Below are positions 26,703 to 35,491 of a stretch of 64,000 nt of DNA, one piece after another (the stretch's first letter is position 1; every line of letters starts with the position of its first letter). Both the position numbers and the translations under genes were made by a program. The stretch is from NCBI RefSeq assembly GCF_019343455.1, contig NZ_CP049362.1, forward strand, positions 3,038,001 to 3,102,000. The letters are read 5' to 3'. The notes under the pieces are model-generated. The model saw nothing but the letters and a program-made list of their open reading frames with translations, was not told the origin of the DNA and made no database searches. The DNA is from Alcaligenes ammonioxydans (GTDB taxonomy: Bacteria > Pseudomonadota > Gammaproteobacteria > Burkholderiales > Burkholderiaceae_B).

Positions 26703-26720
26703 TTGGCACGGATGTTGCTT
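26703..26720 (+). promoter_or_regulatory. Sigma-54 (-24/-12) promoter of dctA
   Basis: TTGGCACGGATGTTGCTT fits the consensus TGGCACG-N4-TTGCW at every fixed position, with GG and GC 10 nt apart. It lies about 125 bp before the dctA ATG. Confidence 0.92.
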
Positions 26721-26844
26721 TAGCTAAGAGCTTATGGGCCGGAACACGGATTCCGGCGAGCGTAAACCGCCTGCCCACACACAATTCCAAGCAGGTCACC
26801 AGCTGACTGCCAGGTCGGCTACATCAAGTCACGGAGACGACATC

Positions 26845-28236
26845 ATGATGGATATAAGCACAGGAGAGCATCCGGTACCGCAGATTGTCAAAATCAAGTG
26901 GTATCGAATTTTGTACGTTCAGGTCATCATCGCCATCACCATCGGGATATTGCTGGGTCATTTTTATCCGTCCTTGGGCGAGAGCATGAAGCCCTTGGGC
27001 GACGCATTCATCAAGCTGGTCAAGATGATTATTGCACCGGTTATTTTCCTGACGGTCGCCACCGGCATTGCCGCCATGACGGACCTTCAAAAGGTGGGAC
27101 GGGTGGTCGGCAAGGCCATGATTTACTTTCTGACCTTCTCCACCCTGGCCCTGATTGTGGGCATGGTGGTGAGCAATATCGTGCAACCGGGCCACGGAAT
27201 GCACATTGACCCGGCCTCGCTGGACTCCAGCGCCATCAAAGGCTACGTCCAGCAGGCCCATGACAGCACCCTGACGGGCTTTTTGATGAACATCATCCCG
27301 GCCACCCTCATCAGCCCTTTTACGGGGGGTGACATTTTGCAGGTGCTGTTCGTGGCCGTGCTCTTTGGCATCGCTCTGGCCGCCGTGGGCGACCACGGCA
27401 AGCCAGTGCTCAAGTTCCTTCAGGCTTTGATGGCACCGGTCTTCAAGCTGGTCGCCATCTTGATGAAGGCCGCCCCTGTGGGCGCTTTCGGCGCCATTGC
27501 CTTTACCATCGGCAAATATGGGATTGAGTCGGTCTCCAGTCTGGCGCTGCTGGTGGTGACCTTCTACGTGACATCCGTGCTTTTTGTACTGGTCATTCTG
27601 GGGGCCGTAGCCCGCTACAACGGATTTTCCATCACCAAGCTGATCCGCTACATCCGCGAAGAACTGCTGCTCGTACTGGGCACCAGTTCCTCCGAAGCGG
27701 CTCTGCCCACTCTGATGCAGAAAATGGAACGGGCCGGGTGTGCCAAGTCGGTCGTGGGCCTGGTGGTGCCTACCGGCTATTCCTTCAATCTGGATGGGAC
27801 CAATATCTACATGACCATGGCTGCCCTGTTCATTGCCCAGGCCTGCGATATTCCCCTGAGCTTGCAAGAGCAGGTGCTACTCTTGCTGGTCGCCATGCTC
27901 AGTTCCAAAGGAGCGGCTGGCGTGACCGGCGCCGGTTTCATTACACTGGCGGCCACCTTGTCCGTGGTGCCCGCGGTGCCTATTGCCGGCATGACTCTGA
28001 TCCTGGGTATTGACCGCTTTATGTCCGAGTGCCGCGCCCTGACTAATCTGGTGGGCAATGCCGTAGCCACCATTGTGGTCGCCCGCTGGGAAGGAGAGCT
28101 AAATACCGATCAGCTCAACAGCGCCATGAATGGGGAACTGCCCCCCCTCGATACCAGCGTCACCCTCCATCAACGAGGTGGCCAGGAGATTCCAGCTCAA
28201 GAAAGCAGCGAACCTCGCGCCAGCGTTGCGGTCTGA
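26845..28236 (+). CDS. dctA: C4-dicarboxylate:proton/cation symporter DctA
   Basis: A 463-residue DAACS-family carrier for succinate, fumarate and malate. Start at [10 protein letters not shown] behind GGAGACG; the longer frame runs into the promoter. It shows the conserved [17 protein letters not shown] segment, the serine-rich hairpin [11 protein letters not shown] and the [19 protein letters not shown] and [11 protein letters not shown] signatures. The dctB/dctD pair is divergent, with two UAS and a sigma-54 promoter between. It would also import fumarate derived from the picolinate route's acid class. Confidence 0.95.
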   Translation: MMDISTGEHPVPQIVKIKWYRILYVQVIIAITIGILLGHFYPSLGESMKPLGDAFIKLVKMIIAPVIFLTVATGIAAMTDLQKVGRVVGKAMIYFLTFSTLALIVGMVVSNIVQPGHGMHIDPASLDSSAIKGYVQQAHDSTLTGFLMNIIPATLISPFTGGDILQVLFVAVLFGIALAAVGDHGKPVLKFLQALMAPVFKLVAILMKAAPVGAFGAIAFTIGKYGIESVSSLALLVVTFYVTSVLFVLVILGAVARYNGFSITKLIRYIREELLLVLGTSSSEAALPTLMQKMERAGCAKSVVGLVVPTGYSFNLDGTNIYMTMAALFIAQACDIPLSLQEQVLLLLVAMLSSKGAAGVTGAGFITLAATLSVVPAVPIAGMTLILGIDRFMSECRALTNLVGNAVATIVVARWEGELNTDQLNSAMNGELPPLDTSVTLHQRGGQEIPAQESSEPRASVAV

Positions 28237-28259
28237 TTCCGCCCGCAGCGACAAGAAAG

Positions 28260-28290
28260 GCCGGTTTTCCCTTGAAAACCGGCATTTTTT
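28260..28290 (+). terminator. Rho-independent terminator of dctA
   Basis: Perfect 10-bp stem GCCGGTTTTC / GAAAACCGGC with a 4-nt loop and a run of six T. Nothing recognised from 28291 to 28460. Confidence 0.92.
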
Positions 28291-28460
28291 ACTGGCCCAT
28301 GCCGGAGTGGTCGCAGTTGCCTCGCCGTGCGGGTCGCTTTGCTTTTCACTCGTCATTAAGCCTCGAAACCCACGCAGAAGAGCCCGGCGAGGTGTTAAGA
28401 CACGCAGTCATCAAGTACAAGGCCGCAGGGACTGCTAAACAGAGTGAGTCAGTCAGGCAG

Positions 28461-29144
28461 TCAGCCTGCCGGAAAAAGCACCATTTCGCTGTCCGGCGTC
28501 CAAGCGGGATACTTGCCCATGATGCTCGCAAACAAAGTGCTGGATTGAAAATTCACGAGCCAGCTCGACAAGGCTGCCCACGGCTGGGCGTCGAACCAAG
28601 CTCGATCCACCTGAGCGAATTGCCGCACAAAAGGGGCAATGGCCAGATCAGCCAGACAAGGCGTCTTACCCACCAGATAGCCCTCTTGCTCGATACGGGC
28701 ATTAAGGCCCATCAGTATTTCACTGGCTTGCGCCCGATGCAGGGCCGAGAAACGCGTCGCCTCCGTGAACTGCTCATCATCCGTATGACGATCCGGGTAC
28801 TTATAACAGTCCAGATGCTTCTTGAACGGGCCGTCGTTGGCAGCAATCAAGGCCTCCATCTGCTCGTGCAGACCCTGTCCGGGCTGTAAATAATGGCAGG
28901 GATCGTGAATCGCCAAGGCCCAGCGCATGATATCCAGGCTTTCATCAATCACCCTGCCATCAGGCAGGACCAGCACAGGCACGGTTGCTTTGGGAGAGGC
29001 CAGACGCAGGGCGTCCGGTTTGTCGCGCAGCACGACCTCGCGCAACTGGCAAGACACGCCGCTGGCCGCAATCGCCAGCCGTGCGCGCATGGCGTAGGGG
29101 CAGCGGCGAAAAGAATACAAAATGGGTAAATCAGATAAGGACAT
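28461..29144 (-). CDS. Glutathione S-transferase family protein
   Basis: A 227-residue GST-like protein. Start at MSLSDLPILYSF; the upstream extension lacks support. The thioredoxin-fold half carries FRRCPYAMRARLA, in which Cys could be the glutathione-contacting residue, then TVPVLVLPDGRVIDESLDIMRWAL (cis-Pro and glutathione-binding Glu-Ser). The all-helical C-terminal half ends with the FAQVDRAWFD region. The CPYA motif and short size suggest a glutaredoxin-like or omega/beta-type GST. It is a single gene; the substrate is unknown. Confidence 0.85.
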   Translation of the reverse strand: MSLSDLPILYSFRRCPYAMRARLAIAASGVSCQLREVVLRDKPDALRLASPKATVPVLVLPDGRVIDESLDIMRWALAIHDPCHYLQPGQGLHEQMEALIAANDGPFKKHLDCYKYPDRHTDDEQFTEATRFSALHRAQASEILMGLNARIEQEGYLVGKTPCLADLAIAPFVRQFAQVDRAWFDAQPWAALSSWLVNFQSSTLFASIMGKYPAWTPDSEMVLFPAG

Positions 29145-29200
29145 GCTCGATACCGATGGAAAGCCGCGCATGAGCGCGGACTTAGCGCGATGGTGCGTGT

Positions 29201-29235
29201 ACAAGTCGCCCTTCCAGGGAAGAAGGGCGACTTGT
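29201..29235. terminator. Long perfect hairpin between trhO and GST genes
   Basis: ACAAGTCGCCCTTC (29201-29214) pairs perfectly with GAAGGGCGACTTGT (29222-29235) around a 7-nt loop. There is no clear T run, so termination is likely but not certain. Confidence 0.55.
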
Positions 29236-29291
29236 TAACAGCCCAAGGCCAGAATCAAGCTGATAGAGGTAACACAGCAGCCCGATACAGG

Positions 29292-30299
29292 CTAGAGGTC
29301 CTTGCCCTGCTGGGCCAGCAGGCGCTGCTCCTCGGCCTTGCGACGGGCGGCTTCGCGGCGCTCTGCCAATTCATCCATGCTGACGCCAATATGGCGCTCT
29401 TCGCGTTCGCGAGCCAGAGCCACCTGCTTCTGGCGCTCCCGAAACCGCTCGATCTGTTCGGGCGAGCTGTGGCCGTGACAGTAAGGGCAACTGACGCCCT
29501 CTTCAAATTGGGCTGACTGCTTTTCCTCTTCACTGATGGGCATGCGGCAGGCGCGGCAAAAATCGTAATCACCCGGCTCCAGCCCATGCCGGACCGACAC
29601 ACGCTCGTCAAACACAAAGCAGTCGCCATCCCACAGGCTTTCCTCTGCCGGAATTTCTTCCAGATACTTCAGAATACCACCTTGCAAGTGATAGACCTGT
29701 TCAAAACCCTGCGAGCGCATGAAAGCGGTGGATTTCTCACAGCGGATACCGCCCGTACAGAACATGGCCACACGGGGCTTGCCGTGTAAAACGCCACCTT
29801 CCTTGGACTGTTCGGCAACCCACTGCGGAAACTCCGTAAAGCTCTGGGTTTTGGGATTGATGGCCCGGCTAAACGTCCCGATGCCCACTTCGTAATCATT
29901 ACGCGTGTCCACGACCACCACATCCGGATCGCTGATCAGGGCGTTCCAGTTTTCGGGGGCGACGTACTCACCCACCATCTCGGCCGTTTTCAAATCCGGC
30001 ACACCCAGTGTGACGATCTCTTTCTTGAGCTTGACCTTGAGGCGATAAAACGGGGCCTTGTCGGCGTAGGACTCTTTATGGACCAGACCGGCAATGCGCG
30101 CATCCGAATTCAGGTACGCCAAGACAGCACGAACACCCTCCTCAGGTCCGGCAATCGTGCCGTTAATTCCTTCGCGTGCCAGCAACAGCGTGCCTTTGAC
30201 CTGGTGCTGCTCACAAAAGGCAAACAGGGGATCACGCATCTGGGCAAAATCGGGCAATTCCACGAACTTATATAAAGCCGCGATCAGGTAGGTAGACAT
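29292..30299 (-). CDS. trhO: tRNA uridine(34) hydroxylase TrhO (rhodanese-like, YceA)
   Basis: About 335 residues. Start at [13 protein letters not shown]; the longer frame is unsupported. After an N-terminal acylphosphatase-like domain ([16 protein letters not shown]) comes a rhodanese domain with the active-site Cys in [11 protein letters not shown], then a Cys-rich segment ([14 protein letters not shown]) that may bind metal, and a long charged Arg/Glu tail. The family hydroxylates U34 of tRNAs on the way to 5-methoxy or carboxymethoxyuridine. Confidence 0.92.
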   Translation of the reverse strand: MSTYLIAALYKFVELPDFAQMRDPLFAFCEQHQVKGTLLLAREGINGTIAGPEEGVRAVLAYLNSDARIAGLVHKESYADKAPFYRLKVKLKKEIVTLGVPDLKTAEMVGEYVAPENWNALISDPDVVVVDTRNDYEVGIGTFSRAINPKTQSFTEFPQWVAEQSKEGGVLHGKPRVAMFCTGGIRCEKSTAFMRSQGFEQVYHLQGGILKYLEEIPAEESLWDGDCFVFDERVSVRHGLEPGDYDFCRACRMPISEEEKQSAQFEEGVSCPYCHGHSSPEQIERFRERQKQVALAREREERHIGVSMDELAERREAARRKAEEQRLLAQQGKDL

Positions 30300-30511
30300 A
30301 GGTAAACGAATTCTCTGGATAGAAGCGATGGCGCGGCCCGCAGGCAGTAGGACAGCGCGGGCCATCGTACACTATACGCCACTGATACCCTTGGAGCCTT
30401 TGAGCCCTGTCAAAAAAAACAGGGAAGACCGGGCATTCAACTTTAAAATCATAACGCTAAAGCCGGCAGGCCGCATCAGGCCCCGGCCCTGTTTTTCTTC
30501 GTACGAGAGCT

Positions 30512-31606
30512 ATGGATTCCGTAACACAAGCCGTTCTGGGCGCCAGCATTTGCGGCTCCCTTCTGGGGCGTCAGTATGGTCGCAAGGCGGTCCTGTCCGG
30601 TGCCATCATCGCCACCCTGCCTGATCTGGATGTCTTTATCCAATATGGCGACCCGATTACGGCCATGGTCAGCCATCGGGGGTTCTCGCACTCTTTATTT
30701 GTCCTGAGCGCGGCCACCCTGCTGGTCGCGATCCTCTGGAAACTGCTGTTTGCACAGGCGCGCGTGTCAGCAGGGCGACTAGGGCTGGCCGTCGGGCTAA
30801 GTTTGATTACCCATCCCCTGCTCGATGCCTTTACCAGTTACGGCACCCAGTTACTGTGGCCCCTGCCGGCCACTCCAGCCACCTGGTCCAGCATTTTCAT
30901 TATTGACCCGCTCTATACCGCCCCCCTGCTGATCGCAACACTCATTGGCTTGATACGAGGCCCTGCCGCCATCACGCCGCGAGCCTGCAACTGGGCCCTG
31001 CTATTGAGCAGTGTGTATCTGGCCGCCTCGGTGGGAGCCAAGTTCTGGGCCGAACATCAAGCCACGGCACAATTGAAAGAGCAAGGGGTCAGCATCCAAC
31101 GGGTATATTCCGCCGCGCAACCCATGAACATCCTGCTTTGGCGAGTGTTGGTACGCGATGCGCAAGACCAGGAATGTGAGGTGGTGGTGGGGCTGCTCGA
31201 TCACCTGCGCGCGCCCAAAGGGCACCGGTACGAATCACTCTGCCTGCCCCTGAACAGCGACTACACCCAATTGTTTCCTCCTTTGACACAATTGGAGCAA
31301 CTGCGCTGGTTCTCGGATAACTGGCTGCGCTATGACGTTATTGACGACCTTCTGGTGGTCAGTGATGTCCGCATGAGCCTGGGCCCAGGCCAATACAGCT
31401 TTCGCTTTGTGGTGGCGGAACGGATTGCTCCAGACTCCTGGCTGCCCGTGATCCCCTATCGCTGGGCCGGCGGCCACAATATGGCGCTCCTTAAGCCCGT
31501 GCTGCGCCGCATCTGGGAGCCTGTACCTGCCCTGCCCCTGCAAGAGTGGGCCCAACGCATTGATGCCGGTGTCCCTATTCCACGCGCGCCGGCAGACTTT
31601 GATTAG
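30512..31606 (+). CDS. Inner-membrane metal-dependent hydrolase (YdjM/DUF457 family)
   Basis: A 364-residue membrane protein of the PF04307 family. The N-terminal half has the DSVTQAVLGA opening, the ATLPDLDVF and HRGFSHSL motifs with conserved Asp and His residues thought to bind metal, and THPLLDAFTSYGTQL; about four membrane segments follow. The C-terminal half is soluble and rich in aromatic residues (YRWAGGHNMALL). Some homologues are LexA-controlled in enterobacteria; no LexA box was recognised here. Biochemical role is not established. Confidence 0.85.
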   Translation: MDSVTQAVLGASICGSLLGRQYGRKAVLSGAIIATLPDLDVFIQYGDPITAMVSHRGFSHSLFVLSAATLLVAILWKLLFAQARVSAGRLGLAVGLSLITHPLLDAFTSYGTQLLWPLPATPATWSSIFIIDPLYTAPLLIATLIGLIRGPAAITPRACNWALLLSSVYLAASVGAKFWAEHQATAQLKEQGVSIQRVYSAAQPMNILLWRVLVRDAQDQECEVVVGLLDHLRAPKGHRYESLCLPLNSDYTQLFPPLTQLEQLRWFSDNWLRYDVIDDLLVVSDVRMSLGPGQYSFRFVVAERIAPDSWLPVIPYRWAGGHNMALLKPVLRRIWEPVPALPLQEWAQRIDAGVPIPRAPADFD

Positions 31607-31681
31607 GCACTCGCTTTGGCCAGGCGTCAGGCTGTGAGCTGAGCCGGACAGGGCATGCCTCTTGCCCGCGTAGAGGTGCGC

Positions 31682-31718
31682 AAAAAAACCCCCGGGCCTG
31701 GTACGGCTCAGGGGTTTA
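31682..31718. terminator. Terminator between convergent YdjM-like and DUF4168 genes
   Basis: An AAACCCCCGGGCC / GGCTCAGGGGTTT stem with A and T runs on its flanks; on the minus strand it ends in seven T, so it best fits the DUF4168 gene. Confidence 0.7.
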
Positions 31719-31784
31719 AATTTACCCACTACGGTCACTACACAATGACACCCGGCGCTCTGCCAAACCCGAGCATCAACAACC

Positions 31785-32168
31785 TTATTTCAGCATTCCT
31801 TCCACGCGCTGACGCAAAGCAGGGTCCTGCTGAATGGCCAGGCTGATACCGTTGTAATCGGCCAGATCCATGCCATTGGAGGTCACAACACCAACCAGAC
31901 GCTGGTCGGCTTCCTGAACGATGGCCTGACGCTCTGCATCACTTTTGGCCGCATCCAGACGCGGCTGATATTCCGAAGCAGTCTGGGCGACCTTTTTATA
32001 GGTGCGCGCATACTGCTCCAGTTGAGAATCCGTAGGTTTAACAATCTGGGTAGCCGCCGGGGCTGCCGAGTTGGCCGGAGCCGCATTGCCCTGGGCCATC
32101 GCAAAAGGGCTGTACATGCCAAATGCGACTGCGGTAGCAGCGAGAAAAGCTTTAACTGAGGGCTGCAT
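31785..32168 (-). CDS. Secreted DUF4168 family protein
   Basis: A 127-residue protein with a Sec signal peptide (MQPSVKAFLAATAVAFGMYSPFAMA, cleavage before QGNA). The mature part has a Pro/Ala-rich linker and a helical DUF4168 domain (LEQYARTYKKVAQ, DAERQAIVQEADQRLVGVV, and the closing NGISLAIQQDPALRQRVEGML). The family is periplasmic and uncharacterised. Single gene with its own terminator. Confidence 0.82.
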   Translation of the reverse strand: MQPSVKAFLAATAVAFGMYSPFAMAQGNAAPANSAAPAATQIVKPTDSQLEQYARTYKKVAQTASEYQPRLDAAKSDAERQAIVQEADQRLVGVVTSNGMDLADYNGISLAIQQDPALRQRVEGMLK

Positions 32169-32284
32169 AGATGGAACCTCCTGAACAGAGTCAATGAACG
32201 GTCATCATGACAAGAGCGGCAGCAGCTTACAAGTTTCTCAATGTAGTTTCGTGTATCTGCATGCCACCCGTTTACTGACTACGA

Positions 32285-32704
32285 TCAGTCGCGCGAGTAA
32301 GGCCGGCCCTTGAAATCGACTGTGATCAAGTTGCCATCCAGCTCACCCATTCCGGGCGAATTGGCAGGCATGCCCGGTGCGGCCAGGCCACGGATGCTGG
32401 CGTCGCTCATCATCCGTTTGACGACATGGGCCGGCACATGGCCCTCCACCCGCTGGCCAGTCTGTTCCACCACCGCAGTATGGCAAGAAGCCAGCTCGGC
32501 TGGTACGCCAAGTTGCTGCTTGACCTGCCACATGGCCTGGGTCTTGACGGATTTGACCTCGAAGCCTGCCTCGCTCATGTGCTGGGCCCAACCCTCGCAA
32601 CAGCCGCAATTGGGGTCCTGGTAAACCGTCACGGCAGGCGCCTGTGCCAGGGCCAGGGAACTGAAGGCCATCAAGCCGGCCGACAACAATAAGGGTTTAA
32701 TCAC
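32285..32704 (-). CDS. Periplasmic DUF411 metal-binding protein
   Basis: About 139 residues. The best start is GTG at 32704 (ATTAAACCC next), placed 8 nt after AGGA and giving a normal signal peptide (PLLLSAGLMAFSSLALAQA); the ATG further upstream makes an odd leader. The mature protein has a YQDPNCGCCEGW motif, the CxCC-type metal site of DUF411, plus conserved CHTAVV and VEGHVPA segments. DUF411 proteins are often linked to copper resistance; no copper genes lie nearby. Confidence 0.85.
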   Translation of the reverse strand: MIKPLLLSAGLMAFSSLALAQAPAVTVYQDPNCGCCEGWAQHMSEAGFEVKSVKTQAMWQVKQQLGVPAELASCHTAVVEQTGQRVEGHVPAHVVKRMMSDASIRGLAAPGMPANSPGMGELDGNLITVDFKGRPYSRD

Positions 32705-32820
32705 AATTACATTCCTGTTTTGCAGCGCCAGGGCGCTCTGGTTGACACACACATGCACTTGGCTAAGACTAGGCCCCAGCAAAAAAGTTTAACAAAACAT
32801 CCTATTTCGTTCCGATCATC

Positions 32821-33297
32821 ATGAGTCTTGATTCCGTCAAACAGTTCTTGAGCGAATACGCTGCTGATATCCAGATTATTGAAACCACAGAAAGCACGGC
32901 AACAGTCGCGCTGGCCGCGCAGGTCCATCAGGTCGAGCCCGGGCAGATCGCCAAGACACTCAGTCTGAAAGCGGGCGATAAAGTGGTTTTGCTGGTCGCC
33001 CGGGGCGACGCCCGTCTGGACAATAAGAAACTGCGCAACGTTTTTGGCACACGCGTCAAAATGCTGGATCTGGCCAGCACTGAAGCCCTGACGGGCCATC
33101 CGGTGGGCGGGGTATGCCCCTTTGGTCTGGCTACGGCGCTCGATATCTACTGCGACCTGTCCTTGCAGGACTTCGATACCGTATTGCCTGCGGCCGGTTC
33201 GATCAACTCTGCTGTACGCATTACCCCCCAACGCCTGGCCGAGCTGACCCGCGCCCAGTGGATTGACGTTACGCAGGCCCCCCAGGCCAGCGTCTGA
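32821..33297 (+). CDS. YbaK/EbsC-type aminoacyl-tRNA deacylase
   Basis: A 158-residue protein of the YbaK/ProX editing family. The typical core is present: QIAKTLSLKAGDKVVLLVARGDARLDNKKL (with the catalytic-region Lys), GHPVGGVCPFGL and a closing AAGSINSAVRIT segment. Relatives hydrolyse mis-acylated tRNAs (Cys-tRNAPro or Ala-tRNAPro). Single gene, just upstream of the stress block. Confidence 0.87.
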   Translation: MSLDSVKQFLSEYAADIQIIETTESTATVALAAQVHQVEPGQIAKTLSLKAGDKVVLLVARGDARLDNKKLRNVFGTRVKMLDLASTEALTGHPVGGVCPFGLATALDIYCDLSLQDFDTVLPAAGSINSAVRITPQRLAELTRAQWIDVTQAPQASV

Positions 33298-33581
33298 TCC
33301 GGCCCGCTCATTCCTCTTTCGCCATGCACCTTGTCAACTGCTCGTGTCCAGCCATAAAACGCGGGGCCGAACCAGTAAACAGATGTGTAAGTTGAATGTG
33401 AGCATGTCAAGGCACACAAAATGAGCCTGGCTCACTTTGGCACAAGGGCGCGTCCACCGGCCCTTTGCCCAAGGGACATACTTTCCGCCCTGCCATATCT
33501 GGTAACGGACATGAACAGGATCGTGTCTAGGATGAAACATCAGCCCTGAATCCTGGCTTGACTTGTTTACAGAGGAAAACG
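33298..33581. promoter_or_regulatory. Upstream region of the sigma-54 activator gene
   Basis: 284 bp without a gene. It contains small inverted repeats: GTGAGC/GCTCAC (33398-33403 with 33430-33435) and GAGCC-T-GGCTC (33423-33433). I looked for a -24/-12 element here and found none with the right spacing, so this gene may use another sigma factor. Confidence 0.4.
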
Positions 33582-34688
33582 ATGCCCCACCTATTACTGC
33601 TGGAGACAGATACCGCACTTAACAGCACTTTCCTGGCACTGGCGCGGCAAATGAATTTTTCTGCCATCACCGCCCGGACACCTGATGAAGCTCTGATCCG
33701 TTACCATCAGAAAATACCGGACGCCCTGCTTTTTGGACCCAATATCAGCGCCTTACAGGCTCAGGATCTCAGCCGTCGGGTAGGTCTGGATGCAGTGGAA
33801 AGCTACACTTTGCCAGCCTTGAGCGGCTCGGAGCGCCATGACCATGCCCAGCTTCGCACCTTGCTGGAACAGTTAAAGTCCAAGTACCGCAATGAGGCCC
33901 CCGGCCCCTGGGCGTGCCAGACGGAACAGCATTACGATTTTGGCGAGTTTGTGGGCCGCTCCGCTCCGATGGAAAAACTCTATACCCAACTGAGCAAAGT
34001 AAGCCGCACTGAACTGCCCGTCTTGCTGATTGGAGAGAGTGGAACGGGCAAGGAGCTGGCCGCACGCGCAGTTCATCGCTGCAGTTCGCGTCGCCAACAA
34101 GCTTACGTGCCCATCAACTGTTCGGCCATTTCAGAACAACTGATAGAAAGCGAGCTATTCGGCCACGAAAAAGGCAGCTTTACCGGAGCCGATCGCCATC
34201 GTCAGGGCTATTTTGAGCTGGCCGACAAAGGCACGCTGTTTCTGGACGAGATCACCGAAATGCCCATAGAAGCACAAACCAAGCTGCTGCGAGCCTTGGA
34301 AAACGGTGAATACATGAAAGTAGGCGGTGACCAGCTCATCAAACACGACGCACGAATCATTGCTGCCACCAACCGCAGCCCCATGCGGGCCATTGAAGAA
34401 AAAAAGCTGCGCGAGGACCTGTATTACCGACTGGGCGTTTTTCCCATTCTGATTCCGCCCCTTCGGGATCGGGGCGACGATGCGGTGCTGATTGCCCAAC
34501 ATTTCATCGAACAGATGAATGAAGAACATCAGCAAAACCGAAGTCTGAGCCTGGCCAGTGTGAAAAAGATCGAGCACTACCACTGGCCAGGCAATATCCG
34601 TCAGCTACGAAATGTTCTGCTGCGCAGCTATGTCATGAGTAATCAGGATCAGATCGACATCAATCTGGATTCGGACCCCTTGCCGTAA
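33582..34688 (+). CDS. Sigma-54 activator lacking a DNA-binding domain
   Basis: A 368-residue protein, start at MPHLLLLETD behind AGAGGAAAA. Residues 1-110 resemble a receiver domain that lost its chemistry: the acidic pair is E8-T-D10 and the phospho-acceptor position reads LLFGP instead of LLLDxxMP. The AAA+ domain has Walker A GESGTGKE (151-158), the sigma-54 contact loop GSFTGA (198-203), Walker B TLFLDE (218-223) and the closing WPGNIRQLRNVLL. The protein stops 24 residues later, with no Fis-type helix-turn-helix. Such activators (for example FlgR, CtcC) work from solution. Placement beside the second sigma-54 gene suggests a dedicated pair. Trigger is unknown. Confidence 0.85.
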   Translation: MPHLLLLETDTALNSTFLALARQMNFSAITARTPDEALIRYHQKIPDALLFGPNISALQAQDLSRRVGLDAVESYTLPALSGSERHDHAQLRTLLEQLKSKYRNEAPGPWACQTEQHYDFGEFVGRSAPMEKLYTQLSKVSRTELPVLLIGESGTGKELAARAVHRCSSRRQQAYVPINCSAISEQLIESELFGHEKGSFTGADRHRQGYFELADKGTLFLDEITEMPIEAQTKLLRALENGEYMKVGGDQLIKHDARIIAATNRSPMRAIEEKKLREDLYYRLGVFPILIPPLRDRGDDAVLIAQHFIEQMNEEHQQNRSLSLASVKKIEHYHWPGNIRQLRNVLLRSYVMSNQDQIDINLDSDPLP

Positions 34689-34718
34689 ACGCTGCACGTG
34701 CTGCCCTGACAGCTCCAC

Positions 34719-35255
34719 TTACTGAGCCAGGGCAGGTTTCATGGAGTCTGCCAGCACATGAGCATGCTGCAAATGCTGCCTGAGCAAAGGCAAGGCATCC
34801 TGAGCAAATCCCATCAGTTCCCTGTCTCTGCCTTTTTCAATGTAATCCTCAAACAGCTTGATCGTAGTTTCATGCGCCTTGAGTGCCACCTCATTCGCAT
34901 AGTCTGCATCGAACTGCTCGCCCTTGGCTTCCTGCAGAAAAGCGAGCTTGCCCCGCTGCATCAACGTGGGCGTGGCAGGCAGTTCCACGTGACGGGCTTT
35001 GGCCAGCGCTGCCAGTTCCTGGGCAAGCTGCTCATGATCCTGAATCATCATGGTGGCAAAATCGGCCACCCGCTCATTACTGCTGCGTTGCAGGGCCAGT
35101 CGGGCAGCCTGAAGCTCAAGATGCCCCGCTTGCGCGGCGTCCTTCATAAAGCCCTTGTCTGTCGCGGCCAACCCTCTTGCATACGAGCTACGCACACACA
35201 AGCCCATCACCACGCCAGCCGCTACCGCCAAACACGCCATCTGTTTCAGTCGCAT
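34719..35255 (-). CDS. Exported DUF4142 protein
   Basis: About 178 residues; start at MRLKQMACLAV with a clear GGAGGTGTG site and a signal peptide ending SYA. The mature part is a ferritin-like helical bundle typical of DUF4142 (GFMKDAAQAGHLELQAARLAL, VADFATMMIQDHEQLAQELAAL, FDADYANEVALKAHETTIKLFEDYIEKG). Family members are induced in stress and often sit near KGG or trehalose genes. A -24/-12 promoter on the minus strand lies about 100 bp upstream, back to back with that of the sigma-54 gene. Confidence 0.85.
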   Translation of the reverse strand: MRLKQMACLAVAAGVVMGLCVRSSYARGLAATDKGFMKDAAQAGHLELQAARLALQRSSNERVADFATMMIQDHEQLAQELAALAKARHVELPATPTLMQRGKLAFLQEAKGEQFDADYANEVALKAHETTIKLFEDYIEKGRDRELMGFAQDALPLLRQHLQHAHVLADSMKPALAQ

Positions 35256-35353
35256 CACACACCTCCGAAGGAAAACAGGTCCGCTAAAAAGAATCTGACC
35301 TCCCATGCCCAAGCACAGGACCTGTCTGGCAAGAGAAGCCCGGCTCCTGACAT

Positions 35354-35369
35354 AGCAAAAAACGTACCG
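35354..35369 (-). promoter_or_regulatory. Sigma-54-type promoter of the DUF4142 gene
   Basis: Read on the minus strand: CGGTACGTTTTTTGCT. It keeps GG-N10-GC and the TTGCT -12 block; the base before GG is C instead of T. Confidence 0.7.
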
Positions 35370-35389
35370 CCGTCAAGGAGCAAGGCGAC

Positions 35390-35405
35390 AGGCACAAAAC
35401 TTGCT
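35390..35405 (+). promoter_or_regulatory. Sigma-54-type promoter of the second rpoN
   Basis: AGGCACAAAACTTGCT: GGCAC and TTGCT with GG-N10-GC spacing, about 87 bp before the rpoN-like ATG, implying self-activation or control by the main sigma-54. The base before GG is A instead of T. Confidence 0.7.
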
Positions 35406-35491
35406 ATATAGATAGCGCAAAGGCCCTGACGCCCTCGTTGATGATTGCAGGAAATGATCCATTTGGCCCTCTATAACCCAGGAGACGAGAA

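Noticed and set aside
26824..27867. 347-codon antisense ORF opposite dctA
   Set aside because: Mirror of a membrane protein gene, His/Gln-rich as expected for such shadows.
33298..33581. Sigma-54 promoter for the activator gene
   Set aside because: TGGCACAAGGGCGC and GGCTCACTTTGGC look promising, but the GG to GC spacing is 9, not 10.
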